DNA of 64,000 nt, from positions 50,757 to 114,756 of the forward strand of contig DAOPZJ010000002.1 of the NCBI GenBank assembly GCA_035353335.1, read 5' to 3'. The notes under the pieces are model-generated. The model had not been told where the DNA came from and searched no databases. It saw only the letters and a list, made by a program, of their open reading frames with translations. Shown piece after piece: positions 25,299 through 39,571 of the stretch. Origin of the DNA: Oscillospiraceae bacterium. Lineage in GTDB: Bacteria > Bacillota > Clostridia > Oscillospirales > JAKOTC01. Every line of letters starts with the position of its first letter. Position 1 is the first letter of the stretch. The translations under genes and the position numbers were made by a program.

Positions 25299-25976
25299 AT
25301 GGAAAACATTATTGAATTGAAAGACGTCCACAAGTATTACGGAAAGGGAGACGGACTGGTCAAAGCCCTGAATGGCGCGACGCTTGATATCAAAGAGGGC
25401 GAGATGTGCGCTGTGATGGGTAAGTCCGGTTCTGGAAAATCAACGCTGCTCTATGTCATGGCCGGGCTGAACAAGGTGGACAAGGGGGATTATCGATTTC
25501 AAGACAAGCCGGTTAATCTCAAAAATCCGAACGCCCTGTCGCGGTTTCGCAAGGACAATATCGGGTTAGTCGTGCAGAACTTTGCCTTGATCGAGGATCA
25601 GACGGTGTTTTACAACGTCGCATTGCCGTTGAAGTACAAGGGCTTGGGCCGCAAAAAAATCCAGAAACGGGTTATGAAGGTTTTAGAAATGCTCGAGATT
25701 GCCGACAAAGCCAAAAATTATCCGGGGCAGCTCTCGGGCGGGCAGCAGCAGCGTGTTTCAATCGCGCGGGCACTGGTTAAAAAAGCGGAAGTATTGCTTG
25801 CCGACGAACCGACCGGATCGGTTGACGAAGCCACCGAGGACAACATTATGGCTCTATTTCGCAAGATCAACACCGAGCTCGGCAAGACTATTGTGATCGT
25901 GACCCACGATGAAAAGGTGGGCAATCTCTGCGACCGGATTATCCGCCTGTCAGACGGGCACGTGGTAAGCATTTAA
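25299..25976 (+). CDS. ABC transporter ATP-binding protein (LolD/MacB type)
   Basis: A 225-aa nucleotide-binding subunit with Walker A GKSGSGKST, Q-loop VVQNFALIEDQTV, signature LSGGQQQRVSIARAL, Walker B VLLADEPTGSVD and the switch His in VIVTHD. These are features of the MacB/LolD/FtsE group, which pairs with the two permeases upstream. The ATG at 25299 follows GGGGGAGAG with 5-nt spacing. It is the last gene of the block; no clear plus-strand terminator follows, although the tuf terminator hairpin at 26079-26104 could serve in both directions. ATPases of this group are found with lactococcin-972 immunity/export systems, which supports the tentative reading of this block. Confidence 0.9.
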   Translation: MENIIELKDVHKYYGKGDGLVKALNGATLDIKEGEMCAVMGKSGSGKSTLLYVMAGLNKVDKGDYRFQDKPVNLKNPNALSRFRKDNIGLVVQNFALIEDQTVFYNVALPLKYKGLGRKKIQKRVMKVLEMLEIADKAKNYPGQLSGGQQQRVSIARALVKKAEVLLADEPTGSVDEATEDNIMALFRKINTELGKTIVIVTHDEKVGNLCDRIIRLSDGHVVSI

Positions 25977-26073
25977 TTAATTTGTAAACAAGTTACTTAC
26001 TAGAGATATTTTTTGTAATAGAAAAAATACGAATAAAATCTGATTGGCTTGCAAAAATCATAAAAATATTTAT

Positions 26074-26104
26074 AAAAAAACAGAGGCACAAAAGTGCCTC
26101 TGTT
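26074..26104 (-). terminator. Terminator of tuf
   Basis: On the minus strand an 11-bp perfect stem (AACAGAGGCAC / GTGCCTCTGTT) with loop TTTT runs into seven T. It lies 20 bp past the tuf stop. Confidence 0.9.
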
Positions 26105-26124
26105 GATGCCGTTTAAAACCGGAA

Positions 26125-27327
<1,203 letters not shown>

Positions 27328-27359
27328 TGTACTCTCCTCCTAAATTGGTTACGTTTGAT

Positions 27360-27387
27360 ATTTTAACATATTTTTTCGCTTTTGCAA
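27360..27387 (-). promoter_or_regulatory. Internal promoter for tuf
   Basis: On the minus strand TTGCAA (27387-27382), a 16-bp spacer and TAAAAT (27365-27360) lie in the fusA-tuf gap, 33 bp before tuf. Confidence 0.55.
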
Positions 27388-27421
27388 GGGTTTTATCCAA
27401 AACCGACCAAACAGTCCGCCG

Positions 27422-29509
<2,088 letters not shown>

Positions 29510-29687
29510 TGAAAAAAATCCTCCGAATAAATTACCTGAAATAAAAAACAAAATATTGCTTGGTATTTGCAACCGCAATGCAAAAATTCAAAATTTAAAA
29601 ACCTGAATTGCACCGAGGTTGGCAGCGCGCGCTACGATGCTTACGCCAGCAGATGCTTCCCCGCGTTTGACCGCGGGTTCTCACCCG

Positions 29688-30158
29688 CTACCAGCGGAAG
29701 TGTGCGAACGCCTGGTTGGCTTCGGCCATCTTATGCGTGTCTTCACGCTTTTTGACAGCGTTGCCGGTGTTGTTGTAGGCATCGAAAATCTCGCCTGCAA
29801 GCCGCTCGCCCATGGTACGTTCCGAACGGTTGCGCGAGTAGCTGACCAGCCAGCGCATGCCGAGTGTCTGTCTGCGCGCGGGTCTGACTTCGAGCGGTAC
29901 CTGGTAAGTGGCGCCGCCGACACGGCGGGCCTTTACCTCAAGAGACGGCATAATGTTTTCAAGCGCTTTTTCAAAGACCTCAAGGGGATCTTTATCCGCC
30001 TTGGTTTTTACGATCTCGAAAGCGCCGTATACAATTTTCTGAGCGACACCCTTTTTGCCCTCCAGCATGATGTTGTTGATCAGGCGGGTAACCGTCTTGG
30101 AATTGTAAATAGGATCCGGCAGAACGTCACGTCCTGCCACCGCACCTCTTCTTGGCAC
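29688..30158 (-). CDS. rpsG: 30S ribosomal protein S7
   Basis: S7 nucleates assembly of the head of the small subunit by binding the 3' major domain of 16S rRNA. The 156-aa product has the usual length and starts with the conserved PRRG. The start is GTG at 30158, behind GGAGG with 8-nt spacing; the longer in-frame ATG at 30212 adds a non-conserved tail. The segment [23 protein letters not shown] (here [18 protein letters not shown]) and the C-terminal [20 protein letters not shown] are typical. It lies between rpsL and fusA in the str operon. The 178-bp gap before fusA shows no clear terminator. Confidence 0.97.
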   Translation of the reverse strand: MPRRGAVAGRDVLPDPIYNSKTVTRLINNIMLEGKKGVAQKIVYGAFEIVKTKADKDPLEVFEKALENIMPSLEVKARRVGGATYQVPLEVRPARRQTLGMRWLVSYSRNRSERTMGERLAGEIFDAYNNTGNAVKKREDTHKMAEANQAFAHFRW

Positions 30159-30369
30159 TTCTCTTCCCTCCTTCATTAATAATGAGCTCAACGGTACTCG
30201 GAACATTTTCATCCCATAAATTACTTTCTGGGGGATGTTTGATTTTATAAATCAAACTCCTGAGTTAAAAATTTTATTTTTCAACTTTGTTCCGCGGGCC
30301 AATGCCGAGGCGATATATCGTTATGCGAATACGCTTCTCGTCATTGACTGAATTTTTGAAAACAAACGG

Positions 30370-30807
30370 TTATTTTTTCGCCGTTGTCTTCTTTGCGGCT
30401 TTGGGACGTTTCGCGCCGTACTTCGAACGCGCCTGATTGCGGTTCGCGACGCCCTGCGTGTCCAATGTGCCGCGGATGATGTGGTAACGGACGCCCGGCA
30501 AGTCCTTGACACGACCGCCGCGGATCAGCACCACACTGTGCTCCTGCAGATTGTGGCCGATTCCCGGGATGTAAGAAGTCACTTCCATTCCGTTTGTGAG
30601 ACGCGTTCTCGCAATTTTGCGGATGGCGGAATTCGGTTTTTTCGGGGTCATGGTTTTGACGGCGACGCACACACCGCGTTTCTGGGGGCTGTTCTGCTCG
30701 ATCGGAATCTGCTTCTTGGTGTTCAGACCGTGCAGCAAAGCGGGTGCTTTTGCCTTCTTGACTGACGTCTCTCTGCCCTTGCGCACCAGTTGGTTAAAGG
30801 TTGGCAT
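30370..30807 (-). CDS. rpsL: 30S ribosomal protein S12
   Basis: S12 sits at the decoding centre and controls accuracy. The 145-aa product keeps the conserved [11 protein letters not shown] and [12 protein letters not shown] segments, both with the Lys residues that give streptomycin sensitivity. A short Lys/Ala-rich tail (AAKKTTAKK) extends the C-terminus beyond many relatives. AGGAGGTGA precedes the ATG. It is the first gene of the str operon with a strong promoter in the rpoC-rpsL gap. The L7Ae-like gene often found between rpoC and rpsL in Bacillota is absent here. Confidence 0.97.
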   Translation of the reverse strand: MPTFNQLVRKGRETSVKKAKAPALLHGLNTKKQIPIEQNSPQKRGVCVAVKTMTPKKPNSAIRKIARTRLTNGMEVTSYIPGIGHNLQEHSVVLIRGGRVKDLPGVRYHIIRGTLDTQGVANRNQARSKYGAKRPKAAKKTTAKK

Positions 30808-30881
30808 TGTTTCACCTCCTGCTTATAAAATCTTCTGCCGTTTTACCGGCACAAGGCCGCCGACGAAACGGCAACCTTGGT

Positions 30882-30911
30882 AGTATATCACAACAATACC
30901 GATTTTGTCAA
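30882..30911 (-). promoter_or_regulatory. Promoter of the str operon (rpsL-rpsG-fusA-tuf)
   Basis: On the minus strand a consensus -35 TTGACA (30911-30906), an 18-bp spacer and a -10 TATACT (30887-30882) lie between rpoC and rpsL. Confidence 0.78.
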
Positions 30912-30923
30912 ACTCTTTCGCTT

Positions 30924-33900
30924 TTACCTCGACAGGTTTTCCTCGAGTTCGATATCGCTGTAACATTCCATTCCCGTACCGGCGGGGATCAGTTTTCCGA
31001 TGATGACATTCTCCTTGAGTCCGAGCAGCGGGTCGCTCTTGCCCTTGATGGCGGCGTCGGTCAAGACGCGGGTGGTCTCCTGGAAGGAGGCCGCCGAAAG
31101 GAACGACTCGGTCGCTAACGACGACTTGGTGATCCCCATGATGACCGGATGGCAGGTTGCAATAGCAAAGCCGTTTTCTCCCGTTTCAATGTGCTTGCGG
31201 ATCTCGTCGTTTTTGGTGTCAAAAGCGATTTTATCGACCGTGGAGCCGGGCAGCATGTCTGTGGTGCCGGGATTGTCGACCTTGACTTTGCGCATCATCT
31301 GCCGGATGATGACTTCGATGTGCTTGTCGTTGATTTCAACACCCTGCTGGCGGTAGGTGCGCTGCACCTCAGTAATCAGATAATCCTGAACGGCTTCCGC
31401 GCCCTTGGTCGCAAGGACGTCTGCGGGGTTGAGCGCGCCTTCGGTCAGCGAGTCGCCGACCGTGAGATAGTCGCCGTTATGAACTCTAATACGGGCGTCA
31501 TACGGAATCAAATAGGATTTGGACTCACCGGTCAGCTCATTTGTGACCACGATGTGACGGTTTCGGATGACGTCCTGAATCTCAACCACGCCGCTGATCT
31601 CGGTGACGATGGCATTGTTTTTCGGCCTGCGGGCTTCAAACAGTTCTTCGACTCTCGGAAGACCCTGTGTGATGTCTTCAGCCGAGACGACTCCTCCGGT
31701 GTGGAAGGTACGCATCGTCAGCTGGGTGCCGGGTTCGCCGATGGACTGGGCGGCGATAATGCCGACCGCTTCACCGATCTGAACCGGCTTTCCGTTCGCA
31801 AGGTTCGCACCGTAACATTTTGCGCAGACGCCGTGTTTCGCTTTGCAGCCGAGCGTCGAACGCAGAAGGACGTCGGTGACGCCCGCGTCCAAAATGGCTT
31901 CCGCGTCATTTGCGTCAATCATCTTATCGATTCCGACAATCACTTTCCCTGTTTTCGGGTCGGTGACCGGGTTGACCGCATAACGGCCGATCAAACGCTC
32001 TCGCAGCCCTTCGATCTTCTCGTCACCGTCGCTGAGTTCGTGGACGAGCAGTCCTTCCTTGGTACCGCAATCGATTTCGCGGATGATGACATCCTGCGAA
32101 ACATCGACCAGACGGCGTGTCAGATAACCCGAGTCGGCGGTACGCAGCGCGGTGTCGGCAAGGCCTTTGCGCGCGCCGCGGGAGGAGATGAAGTATTCCA
32201 GAATATTCAAGCCCTCGCGGTAGTTGGATTTGATCGGGATTTCGATGGTCTGACGGCTGGTATTCGCAATCAATCCGCGCATACCTGCCAGCTGGCGGAT
32301 TTGATCTTTGGAACCGCGCGCGCCGGAGTCGGCCATCATATTGATCGGATTATAACGGTCGAGGTAGTCGTTCAGTGCTTTGGTGACTTCGTTGGTGGTG
32401 TCGTTCCAGGTCTTCAGGATCGCTGAAGTACGGTCGGCCTTGGACAGGAAACCGCGTTCGAATCTCTTGTTGATGTCGAGAATTTTCTGATCTGCCGCCG
32501 CGAGGATCTCTTTTTTCTGCGGCGGAATTTTAACATCGGAGACCGAGATGGTCAGGCCGCTCTTAGTGGAGTATTTGAAGCCCTGCGCCTTGATTTTATC
32601 GAGCATCTCGGCGGTGACGGCGCTGCCGTGGACCGCGATGCACTTGCTGATGATGCTGCCGAGGGCTTTTCTGGTCACGAGGAACGAGACCTCAGGTAAA
32701 AAGATATTTTCTTCAATACTGCGGTCGATGAAGCCGAGGTCCTGCGGAATCGGCTCGTTAAAGATCAAAATGCCGATGGTGGTCTCAATCACGCGGCTCT
32801 TCTGGATTCCGTTGATAGTCTTGGTGACACGGACTTTGATCCGGGAGTGAAGAGTGATGTCGCCGTTGTTATAAGCCAAAACCGCTTCGCTCTGGTCGCG
32901 GAAAGCTTTGCCCTCGCCGGGTTCGCCCTCTTTTTGAAGCGTCAGATAGTAAGAACCGAGCACCATATCTTGTGTCGGAACTGTGATCGGCATACCGTCG
33001 GACAGCTTTAACAGGTTATTGGACGCCAGCATCAGGAAACGCGCTTCTGCCTGTGCCTCCGCTGAAAGCGGGACGTGTACGGCCATCTGGTCACCGTCGA
33101 AGTCGGCGTTAAAAGCCGTACAAACGAGCGGATGGAGCTTTAAGGCGCGGCCTTCGACCAGCACGGGCTCAAAGGCCTGAATACCCAGGCGGTGCAGCGT
33201 CGGCGCGCGGTTCAGCATAACCGGATGATCCTGGATGATCAGTTCGAGCGCGTCCCAAACCGGGGCACCCGCGCGGTCGACCATCTTTCGGGCTGACTTA
33301 ATATTGTTTGCGGCGCCTGTTTCGACGAGGCGCTTCATCACAAACGGCTTGAATAATTCAAGCGCCATCTCCTTCGGGAGACCGCACTGGTGCATTTTCA
33401 GTTCCGGGCCGACGACGATGACCGAACGGCCGGAGTAGTCGACGCGTTTGCCGAGCAGGTTCTGACGGAACCGGCCCTGCTTGCCGCGCAGCATATCGGA
33501 AAGGGACTTTAGAGGACGGCTGGACGGACCGGTGACGGTTCTGCCGCGTCTGCCGTTGTCGATGAGGGCGTCGACCGCTTCCTGCAGCATGCGCTTCTCA
33601 TTCCGGATGATGATGTCCGGAGCCGAGAGCTCCATCAGTTTGCGCAGACGGTTGTTGCGGTTGATGACTCTGCGGTATAAATCGTTGAGATCGCTTGCGG
33701 CAAATCTGCCGCCATCGAGTTGGACCATCGGGCGGATATCCGGCGGAATGACCGGCAGCACCGTCAGGATCATCCATTCGGGGCGGTTGCCGGAATTTCT
33801 GAAGGCCTCACAGACCTCGAGCCGTTTTAAAATACGGAGTTTTTTCTGGCCGGAGGCATTCTCCAGCTCGGAGTGCAGCTGTTCGGACAATCCGTCGAGA

Positions 33901-34445
33901 TCGATGCGTTCGAGCAGCTTGCGGATGGCTTCTGCGCCGATGCCGGCCTCGAACTCATTTTCATACTTTTCACGCATGTCCTTGTAATCTTTCTCGGACA
34001 GCAAGGTGCCTACTTCAAGCGGGGTATCGCCCTGATCGGTGACGATATAAGCCGCGAAATACAGCACTTTTTCGATGCTCTTTGCGGGAATATCCATGAT
34101 CAGCGCCATGCGGGACGGAATCCCGCGGAAATACCAGATGTGCGACACCGGCGCAGCCAGTTCGATGTGGCCCATGCGCTCCCGGCGCACCTTGCTTCTC
34201 GTGACCAAAACGCCGCATTTATCGCAGACCTTGCCCTTATAGCGAATGCGCTTGTATTTTCCGCAGTGGCATTCCCAGTCCTTGGTCGGTCCGAAAATGC
34301 GCTCGCAGAAAAGTCCGTCGCGCTCGGGTTTTAAAGTTCTGTAGTTGATGGTCTCGGGCTTCTTGACCTCGCCGTAAGACCAGGACCGGATCTCGTCGGG
34401 TGAGGCAAGCCCGATTCTTATACTGTCAAAAACATTAAATTCCAT
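30924..34445 (-). CDS. rpoC: RNA polymerase subunit beta'
   Basis: The catalytic large subunit. The 1173-aa product carries the N-terminal zinc site (C59, C61, C74, C77), the absolutely conserved NADFDGD that binds the catalytic Mg (about residues 446-452), the second zinc cluster ([14 protein letters not shown]), and the trigger loop/bridge helix region with MRTFHTGG. Length is typical for Clostridia without large insertions. It follows rpoB after 18 bp, with AGAGGGG as ribosome-binding site, and is co-transcribed with it. Confidence 0.98.
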   Translation of the reverse strand: MEFNVFDSIRIGLASPDEIRSWSYGEVKKPETINYRTLKPERDGLFCERIFGPTKDWECHCGKYKRIRYKGKVCDKCGVLVTRSKVRRERMGHIELAAPVSHIWYFRGIPSRMALIMDIPAKSIEKVLYFAAYIVTDQGDTPLEVGTLLSEKDYKDMREKYENEFEAGIGAEAIRKLLERIDLDGLSEQLHSELENASGQKKLRILKRLEVCEAFRNSGNRPEWMILTVLPVIPPDIRPMVQLDGGRFAASDLNDLYRRVINRNNRLRKLMELSAPDIIIRNEKRMLQEAVDALIDNGRRGRTVTGPSSRPLKSLSDMLRGKQGRFRQNLLGKRVDYSGRSVIVVGPELKMHQCGLPKEMALELFKPFVMKRLVETGAANNIKSARKMVDRAGAPVWDALELIIQDHPVMLNRAPTLHRLGIQAFEPVLVEGRALKLHPLVCTAFNADFDGDQMAVHVPLSAEAQAEARFLMLASNNLLKLSDGMPITVPTQDMVLGSYYLTLQKEGEPGEGKAFRDQSEAVLAYNNGDITLHSRIKVRVTKTINGIQKSRVIETTIGILIFNEPIPQDLGFIDRSIEENIFLPEVSFLVTRKALGSIISKCIAVHGSAVTAEMLDKIKAQGFKYSTKSGLTISVSDVKIPPQKKEILAAADQKILDINKRFERGFLSKADRTSAILKTWNDTTNEVTKALNDYLDRYNPINMMADSGARGSKDQIRQLAGMRGLIANTSRQTIEIPIKSNYREGLNILEYFISSRGARKGLADTALRTADSGYLTRRLVDVSQDVIIREIDCGTKEGLLVHELSDGDEKIEGLRERLIGRYAVNPVTDPKTGKVIVGIDKMIDANDAEAILDAGVTDVLLRSTLGCKAKHGVCAKCYGANLANGKPVQIGEAVGIIAAQSIGEPGTQLTMRTFHTGGVVSAEDITQGLPRVEELFEARRPKNNAIVTEISGVVEIQDVIRNRHIVVTNELTGESKSYLIPYDARIRVHNGDYLTVGDSLTEGALNPADVLATKGAEAVQDYLITEVQRTYRQQGVEINDKHIEVIIRQMMRKVKVDNPGTTDMLPGSTVDKIAFDTKNDEIRKHIETGENGFAIATCHPVIMGITKSSLATESFLSAASFQETTRVLTDAAIKGKSDPLLGLKENVIIGKLIPAGTGMECYSDIELEENLSR

Positions 34446-34463
34446 ACCTGTATGCCCCTCTCT

Positions 34464-37400
34464 TTATTCGTCGTCGCCGTCGCTGACGGTATCGTCCGAA
34501 GCATCATCCTCGAATTCGCCGTTCGCTGTAAATTCGGCATCCTCGCCTTCGCCCTCTTCACCTTCTTCGTCGCCGTCGGGTAAATCGGAATCGTCGACAT
34601 ATTCGGCTTCAAAGACAGGTTCCTCATGTTCCTGATTCGGGGTAAGGATATCATCATCGTCGAAATTCTGTTTCAGTGAGATGATATCGCCTTTTTCGTC
34701 GAGCACCTTGACGTCGAGCGCAAGCGATTGGAGTTCTTTGATCAGCACCTTGAACGACTCCGGGATACCCGGTGTCGGGATGCTCTGCCCTTTTACGATG
34801 GATTCATAGGTTTTTACACGGCCGTTGCAGTCGTCTGATTTGACGGTCAGAATTTCCTGCAATGTGTAGGCGGCGCCGTAGGCCTCAAGGGCCCAGACTT
34901 CCATCTCGCCGAAACGCTGGCCGCCGAACTGGGCTTTGCCGCCCAGCGGCTGCTGCGTGACCAGCGAATAAGGACCTGTTGAACGGGCATGGATCTTATC
35001 GTCAACCAGATGGTGGAGTTTCAGGAAGTACATATATCCAACCGTGATGCGGTTGTCAAACGGTTCTCCCGTTCGACCATCGTACAGCACGGATTTTCCG
35101 TCTTCGGAAAGGCCGGCTTTCGCAAGGCATTCGCGGATATCCTCTTCGTTCGCGCCGTCGAAGACCGGGGTCATGACTTTCCAGCCGAGCGCTCTCGCGG
35201 CGTAGCCGAGATGGACTTCCAAAACCTGACCGATATTCATACGGGACGGAACGCCAAGCGGATTTAAAACGATATCCAAAGGCCTTCCGTCAGGCAGGAA
35301 AGGCATATCTTCCTGCGGCAGGATGCGGGACACTACGCCTTTGTTTCCGTGGCGGCCCGCCATCTTGTCTCCGACCGAGATCTTGCGCTTCTGCGCGATA
35401 TAAACCCGGACGACCATATTGTTGCCCGGCGCCATCTCGTCGCAGTTTTCTGCAGTGAAAATCTTGCGGTCGACCACAATACCGTATTCGCCGTGCGGAA
35501 CGCGCAGCGAGGTATCGCGGACTTCGCGGGCCTTGTCTCCGAAGATGGCGCGCAGCAGCCGTTCCTCTGCAGTCAGCTCGGTCTCGCCTTTCGGGGTGAC
35601 CTTACCGACGAGGATGTCTCCGGCACGCACTTCCGCGCCGATGCGGATGATGCCCTGCTCATCAAGGTCTTTTAAAGCTTCTTCGCCGACGTTCGGGATA
35701 TCACGGGTCACTTCTTCGGGTCCGAGTTTGGTGTCGCGGCATTCGAGTTCGTGTTCTTCGATATGAATCGAGGTGAACACATCGTCGCGCACGATCTTCT
35801 CATTAATGAGGACCGCGTCTTCGTAGTTGTAGCCCTCCCAGGTCATAAAGCCGATCAACACGTTCTTGCCGAGCGAAATCTCGCCCTGGCAGGTGGCCGG
35901 GCCGTCTGCAATGACTTGCCCCGCCTCGACTTTTTCGCCGACTTCGACAATCGGGCGCTGGTTGATGCAGGTGCCCTGGTTGGAGCGCATGAATTTGATT
36001 AAATGATAGCTCTCTTCGCCGCCGTTGTCGGATTTAATCACGATCTTGTCAGCAGTGACGGATGTGCAGATACCGGCGTTTCGCGCTTTAAGCACGACGC
36101 CGGAGTCATATGCGGCTTTGTATTCGATGCCGGTCGCGACGATCGGCTGTTCGGTGACGAGCAGCGGGACGGCCTGACCCTGCATGTTCGAGCCCATCAG
36201 GGCGCGGTTGGCGTCGTCGTTTTCAAGGAAAGGGATCATCGCGGTCGCGACGGAGACGACCATCTTCGGCGAGACATCCATATAGTCGATCTTATCGCGT
36301 TCGATCTCGAGGATCTGATCGCGGTAACGGGCGTTGACACGGGGATTGACGAAGCGTCTTTCCTCATCCAGCGGCTCGTTGGCCTGCGCTACAATGTAAT
36401 TGTTTTCGGTATCTGCGGACATGTATTCGACGGTTTCAGTGACTTTTTTCGTGGCTTTGTCGACTTTCAGATAAGGTGCTTCGATGAAACCGTATTCGTT
36501 GATTTTCGCAAAAGTCGCCAGATAGGAGATCAGACCGATGTTGCTGCCTTCTGGGGTCTCGATCGGGCACATTCTGCCATAATGCGAATAGTGGACGTCA
36601 CGGACTTCAAAAGAGGCGCGGTCACGAGAAAGACCGCCCGGTCCGAGTGCCGAGAGGCGGCGTTTGTGTTTTAATTCCGCAAGCGGGTTAGCCTGATCCA
36701 TGAATTGCGAAAGAGGCGAAGAGCCGAAAAACTCCTTAATCGCGGCAGATACGGGTCGGATCGAGAGCAGGCTCTGGGGTGTGACGGTCTCGCTGTCGGC
36801 CAGCTGCAGGGTCATGCGCTCTTTAATGATGCGCTCCATGCGGGCAAAGCCGATACGGAACTGGTTTTGCAGCAGTTCGCCGACCGAACGGATGCGGCGG
36901 TTGCCGAGATGATCGATGTCGTCAATAATGCCGACGCCGCTTGCAAGACCGTTGAGGTAGTTGATGGACGCTAAAATATCCTCAAACATCATGTGTCTGG
37001 GGATCAGATCGTTCAGGCGCTCATATAGTTCCTGTTTCAGCGCATCACGGTCGAGCTCCTTGTCCAAAATCTCGCGAAGCAGCGGAAAATAGACCTTTTC
37101 GTAGATGCCGATTTCCCTGATCTCATCTTCGGTCAGATCGACAAAGCCGCGGATGTCCACCATCTTATTGGTGAAGACGACGACTTTTTTGTCCTCGACA
37201 GAGAGCAGTACGCGGTCGATACCGCGGTCTTCCAAAAACTTGGCGCGCTCGCGGGTCAGGGTCTCGCCGGCTTCGGCGAGGATCTCGCCGGTCATCGGAT
37301 CGGCGGCCGGTTCGGCAAGGATTTTACCGACAATGCGGTCGCAAAGCGCAAGCTTTTTATTATATTTGAATCGTCCGAAGCGGGCAGTGTCATATTTGCG

Positions 37401-38189
37401 GGGGTCAAAAAATTGGCCGTTGACAAGCGAATAAGCCGAATCGACCGTCGGCGGCTCGCCCGGGCGCAGTTTGCGGTAGACCTCGAGCAGCGCTTCTTCG
37501 GTATTGCGAGTTCCGTCTTTTTGCAGGGTGGATTCGATGCGGTCATCCTCGCCGAACAAGCCCTTGATGGCATCGGTCTCGGGAATGCCGAGTGCGCGAA
37601 CGAGACAAGTCATCGGAAGTTTGCGGTTTTTGTCGATGCGGACATAGAACGTGTCCGAGGTATCGGTCTCATATTCGACCCAGGCGCCGCGGTTCGGTAT
37701 GATGGTAGCCGAATAGAGCGGTTTGCCGCTCTTGTCGTAAGCCATGTCGAAGTACACGCCCGGCGAGCGGACGAGCTGCGAGATGATCACGCGCTCCGCG
37801 CCGTTGATGATGAAAGTTCCGCTTTCGGTCATCAGCGGGAGATCGCAGATAAAGATGTCGTGCTCGTTGATCTCGCCGGTGGTCTTGTTGTGCAGGCGGG
37901 TTTTGACGAACAGACGGGTGGTGTAGCTGACGTCGCGTTCTTTGCACTCGGCGACGGAATATTTGGGTTCCTTGTCGGTGCGGAAGTCGATGTAATCCAG
38001 CGTCAGATTATTGTTATAATCCGAGATTTGAGAGGCGTCGCGCAGGACTTCTTTCAGCCCTTCGCGCATGAACCACTCGTAGGAGTCGCGCTGAACTTCG
38101 ATGAGGTTGGGCATCTCGGCCACCTCGTTGATGCGTGAGAAACTCTTGCGCTCGGTTTTTCCGAGCATCACAGGTTTCACGTTGACCAC
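34464..38189 (-). CDS. rpoB: RNA polymerase subunit beta
   Basis: The second large subunit of RNA polymerase. The 1241-aa product includes the rifampicin region ([20 protein letters not shown] then [12 protein letters not shown]) with the key Asp, His and Ser residues that normally allow rifampicin binding, and the C-terminal clamp contact with [15 protein letters not shown]. The last 50 or so residues form a strongly acidic tail rich in Asp, Glu and Gly ([15 protein letters not shown]), which is not part of the core fold. The start is taken as GTG at 38189 with GGAG 10 nt upstream; a GTG three codons later is also possible. It is the first gene of rpoBC with a consensus promoter. Confidence 0.97.
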   Translation of the reverse strand: MVNVKPVMLGKTERKSFSRINEVAEMPNLIEVQRDSYEWFMREGLKEVLRDASQISDYNNNLTLDYIDFRTDKEPKYSVAECKERDVSYTTRLFVKTRLHNKTTGEINEHDIFICDLPLMTESGTFIINGAERVIISQLVRSPGVYFDMAYDKSGKPLYSATIIPNRGAWVEYETDTSDTFYVRIDKNRKLPMTCLVRALGIPETDAIKGLFGEDDRIESTLQKDGTRNTEEALLEVYRKLRPGEPPTVDSAYSLVNGQFFDPRKYDTARFGRFKYNKKLALCDRIVGKILAEPAADPMTGEILAEAGETLTRERAKFLEDRGIDRVLLSVEDKKVVVFTNKMVDIRGFVDLTEDEIREIGIYEKVYFPLLREILDKELDRDALKQELYERLNDLIPRHMMFEDILASINYLNGLASGVGIIDDIDHLGNRRIRSVGELLQNQFRIGFARMERIIKERMTLQLADSETVTPQSLLSIRPVSAAIKEFFGSSPLSQFMDQANPLAELKHKRRLSALGPGGLSRDRASFEVRDVHYSHYGRMCPIETPEGSNIGLISYLATFAKINEYGFIEAPYLKVDKATKKVTETVEYMSADTENNYIVAQANEPLDEERRFVNPRVNARYRDQILEIERDKIDYMDVSPKMVVSVATAMIPFLENDDANRALMGSNMQGQAVPLLVTEQPIVATGIEYKAAYDSGVVLKARNAGICTSVTADKIVIKSDNGGEESYHLIKFMRSNQGTCINQRPIVEVGEKVEAGQVIADGPATCQGEISLGKNVLIGFMTWEGYNYEDAVLINEKIVRDDVFTSIHIEEHELECRDTKLGPEEVTRDIPNVGEEALKDLDEQGIIRIGAEVRAGDILVGKVTPKGETELTAEERLLRAIFGDKAREVRDTSLRVPHGEYGIVVDRKIFTAENCDEMAPGNNMVVRVYIAQKRKISVGDKMAGRHGNKGVVSRILPQEDMPFLPDGRPLDIVLNPLGVPSRMNIGQVLEVHLGYAARALGWKVMTPVFDGANEEDIRECLAKAGLSEDGKSVLYDGRTGEPFDNRITVGYMYFLKLHHLVDDKIHARSTGPYSLVTQQPLGGKAQFGGQRFGEMEVWALEAYGAAYTLQEILTVKSDDCNGRVKTYESIVKGQSIPTPGIPESFKVLIKELQSLALDVKVLDEKGDIISLKQNFDDDDILTPNQEHEEPVFEAEYVDDSDLPDGDEEGEEGEGEDAEFTANGEFEDDASDDTVSDGDDE

Positions 38190-38211
38190 TGATGTATCAC
38201 TCCGTTTTTAT

Positions 38212-38240
38212 AAAATCGGCCGCCACCGAATCCGGCGACC
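38212..38240 (-). promoter_or_regulatory. Hairpin in the rpoB leader, possible attenuator
   Basis: On the minus strand GGTCGCC and GGCGGCC pair around a 9-nt loop (one G-U pair), followed by GATTTTAT. It lies about 25 nt before the rpoB start codon. The stem is short and the T run weak, so its role as attenuator is uncertain. Confidence 0.35.
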
Positions 38241-38394
38241 TGAGTTGTCAAAGTAAAGAGGTTAAATTTTTCCCGTTTGGTGAATCCGGAACTTGTTTTT
38301 ACGAACTTTTGCCGCTTTCCGACACTTGTCCGAGCTGCACCGGGAAGTCCTATCCGCTTTTAGCGGCATACCGTCCCATGATAAGCGTTAGAGT

Positions 38395-38423
38395 ATTATA
38401 CTATTGTTTGCAACCCATGTCAA
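38395..38423 (-). promoter_or_regulatory. Consensus sigma-A promoter of rpoBC
   Basis: On the minus strand both hexamers are perfect: TTGACA (38423-38418) and TATAAT (38400-38395) with a 17-bp spacer. The start near 38388 leaves a 200-nt untranslated leader. Confidence 0.92.
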
Positions 38424-38456
38424 GAAAATTTTTAAATATTTATTATGTTTTTTTAA

Positions 38457-38485
38457 TTTACCTTTCATGTATTTTATGCTAAGAT
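38457..38485 (+). promoter_or_regulatory. Probable promoter of the epimerase gene
   Basis: TTTACC (38457-38462), a 17-bp spacer and TAAGAT (38480-38485) lie about 63 bp before the ATG. Confidence 0.45.
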
Positions 38486-38548
38486 GGTAAATATTGTACT
38501 TGGTCTGATTATTGGCTGAAACCAATTCTTTCATACAGGAGTAGCTAC

Positions 38549-39478
38549 ATGAAAATCCTTGTCACAGGCGGAGCCGGTTTTATCGGCTCAAATATGGTCA
38601 ACGTTTTAGAGCAGAACGGCCACGAAGTGGTCGTCATCGATAACCTTTCGACGGGCAAAATCGAAAACCTTAAAACAATTCTTCCGTTCACCAAGTTTTA
38701 TCTTCAGGATATCCGCAACCCTGAAATTAAAAAGCTGTTCGAGCTCGAGCGCCCAGAGATCGTCGTCCATTTTGCCGCGCAGGCCTCGGTCATTGATTCG
38801 GTCAAAGACCCGATGTTGGACGAAGACATCAATCTGAAAGGCATATTGAACCTGATTCTCTCCGGCCTCCAAACCGGGTTGAAAAAATTTATCTTTATCT
38901 CCACCGGCGGGGCGATTTACGGCGATGCCGACCAAGTTCCCACCGCCGAGACCTATCTGCCCGATGCCGTCTCCCCGTATGCACTAACCAAAAAAACCTC
39001 TGAGAATTACCTCGCCGTTTTTCATAAACTCTATTCGTTCAATTATACGGTCCTGCGCCTCGCCAATGTCTACGGCCCACGCCAAATACCGAAAGGCGAG
39101 TGCGGCGTGGTTCCGATCTTTTTCGATAAATGCTTAAAAAACGAGGACGCCGCCCTGCTGACTTATCCGGATATGCCGGACGGCACCTATCGGGATTATG
39201 TCTATGTCGGCGACGTCTGCGCCGCGGTCTTAAAGTGTCTTGACCAGGGAGATAACGACATTTTCAACATCGGCACCGGTGTACAACTCTCCATGCGCGA
39301 GATTTTCGAAGAGATCAAAGCTATTACCGGATCAACCAACAAACTAATTACAAAAGGTCCTCGCCTCGGCGATGTCCGAAAGAGTGCGCTGGATTGCCGC
39401 AAAGCAAAACAAATCCTCGATTGGCAGCCCAAGGTCTCTTTTTCCGAAGGTTTAAGTCTCACTTACCAATATTTATAA
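38549..39478 (+). CDS. NAD-dependent sugar epimerase/dehydratase (UDP-glucose 4-epimerase-like)
   Basis: A 309-aa short-chain dehydrogenase of the extended type. It has the NAD-binding TGGAGFIGSN (residues 6-15), the catalytic triad region with STGGAIYGD and YALTK (Tyr and Lys), and the sugar-nucleotide-binding NVYGPRQ and RLGDVRKSALDCRKAK segments. These fit GalE-like UDP-sugar 4-epimerases of the type that acts on UDP-glucose or UDP-GlcNAc, but substrate cannot be fixed from sequence. ACAGGAG precedes the ATG. It is a single gene with its own promoter, between rpoB and a PstS-like lipoprotein. Likely role: supply of nucleotide sugar for surface polysaccharide. Confidence 0.87.
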   Translation: MKILVTGGAGFIGSNMVNVLEQNGHEVVVIDNLSTGKIENLKTILPFTKFYLQDIRNPEIKKLFELERPEIVVHFAAQASVIDSVKDPMLDEDINLKGILNLILSGLQTGLKKFIFISTGGAIYGDADQVPTAETYLPDAVSPYALTKKTSENYLAVFHKLYSFNYTVLRLANVYGPRQIPKGECGVVPIFFDKCLKNEDAALLTYPDMPDGTYRDYVYVGDVCAAVLKCLDQGDNDIFNIGTGVQLSMREIFEEIKAITGSTNKLITKGPRLGDVRKSALDCRKAKQILDWQPKVSFSEGLSLTYQYL

Positions 39479-39571
39479 GACCTGTAAAGAAAAAAGGCAT
39501 ATTTTCTTGCATTTCAACACAGATCATGTTATTGTGTAAATATATGGATGATCGTTGAAAGCAGGGATGAC

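Larger units (their letters stand above)
38190..38548. other. Divergent intergenic region between rpoB and the epimerase gene
   Basis: This 359-bp stretch has no gene. It holds the rpoB promoter (38395-38423, minus strand), a leader of about 200 nt for rpoB with a hairpin next to the start, and the epimerase promoter (38457-38485, plus strand). rplJ and rplL, which often precede rpoB, are absent. Confidence 0.7.

Noticed and set aside
29510..29687. Possible tRNA or terminator in the fusA-rpsG gap
   Set aside because: The GGGTTCTCACCC stretch resembles a T-loop only superficially; no acceptor or anticodon stem could be built, and no T run follows.
31149..32426. Open frame of 425 codons on the plus strand inside rpoC
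   Set aside because: Antisense shadow of a highly conserved gene; no start signals.
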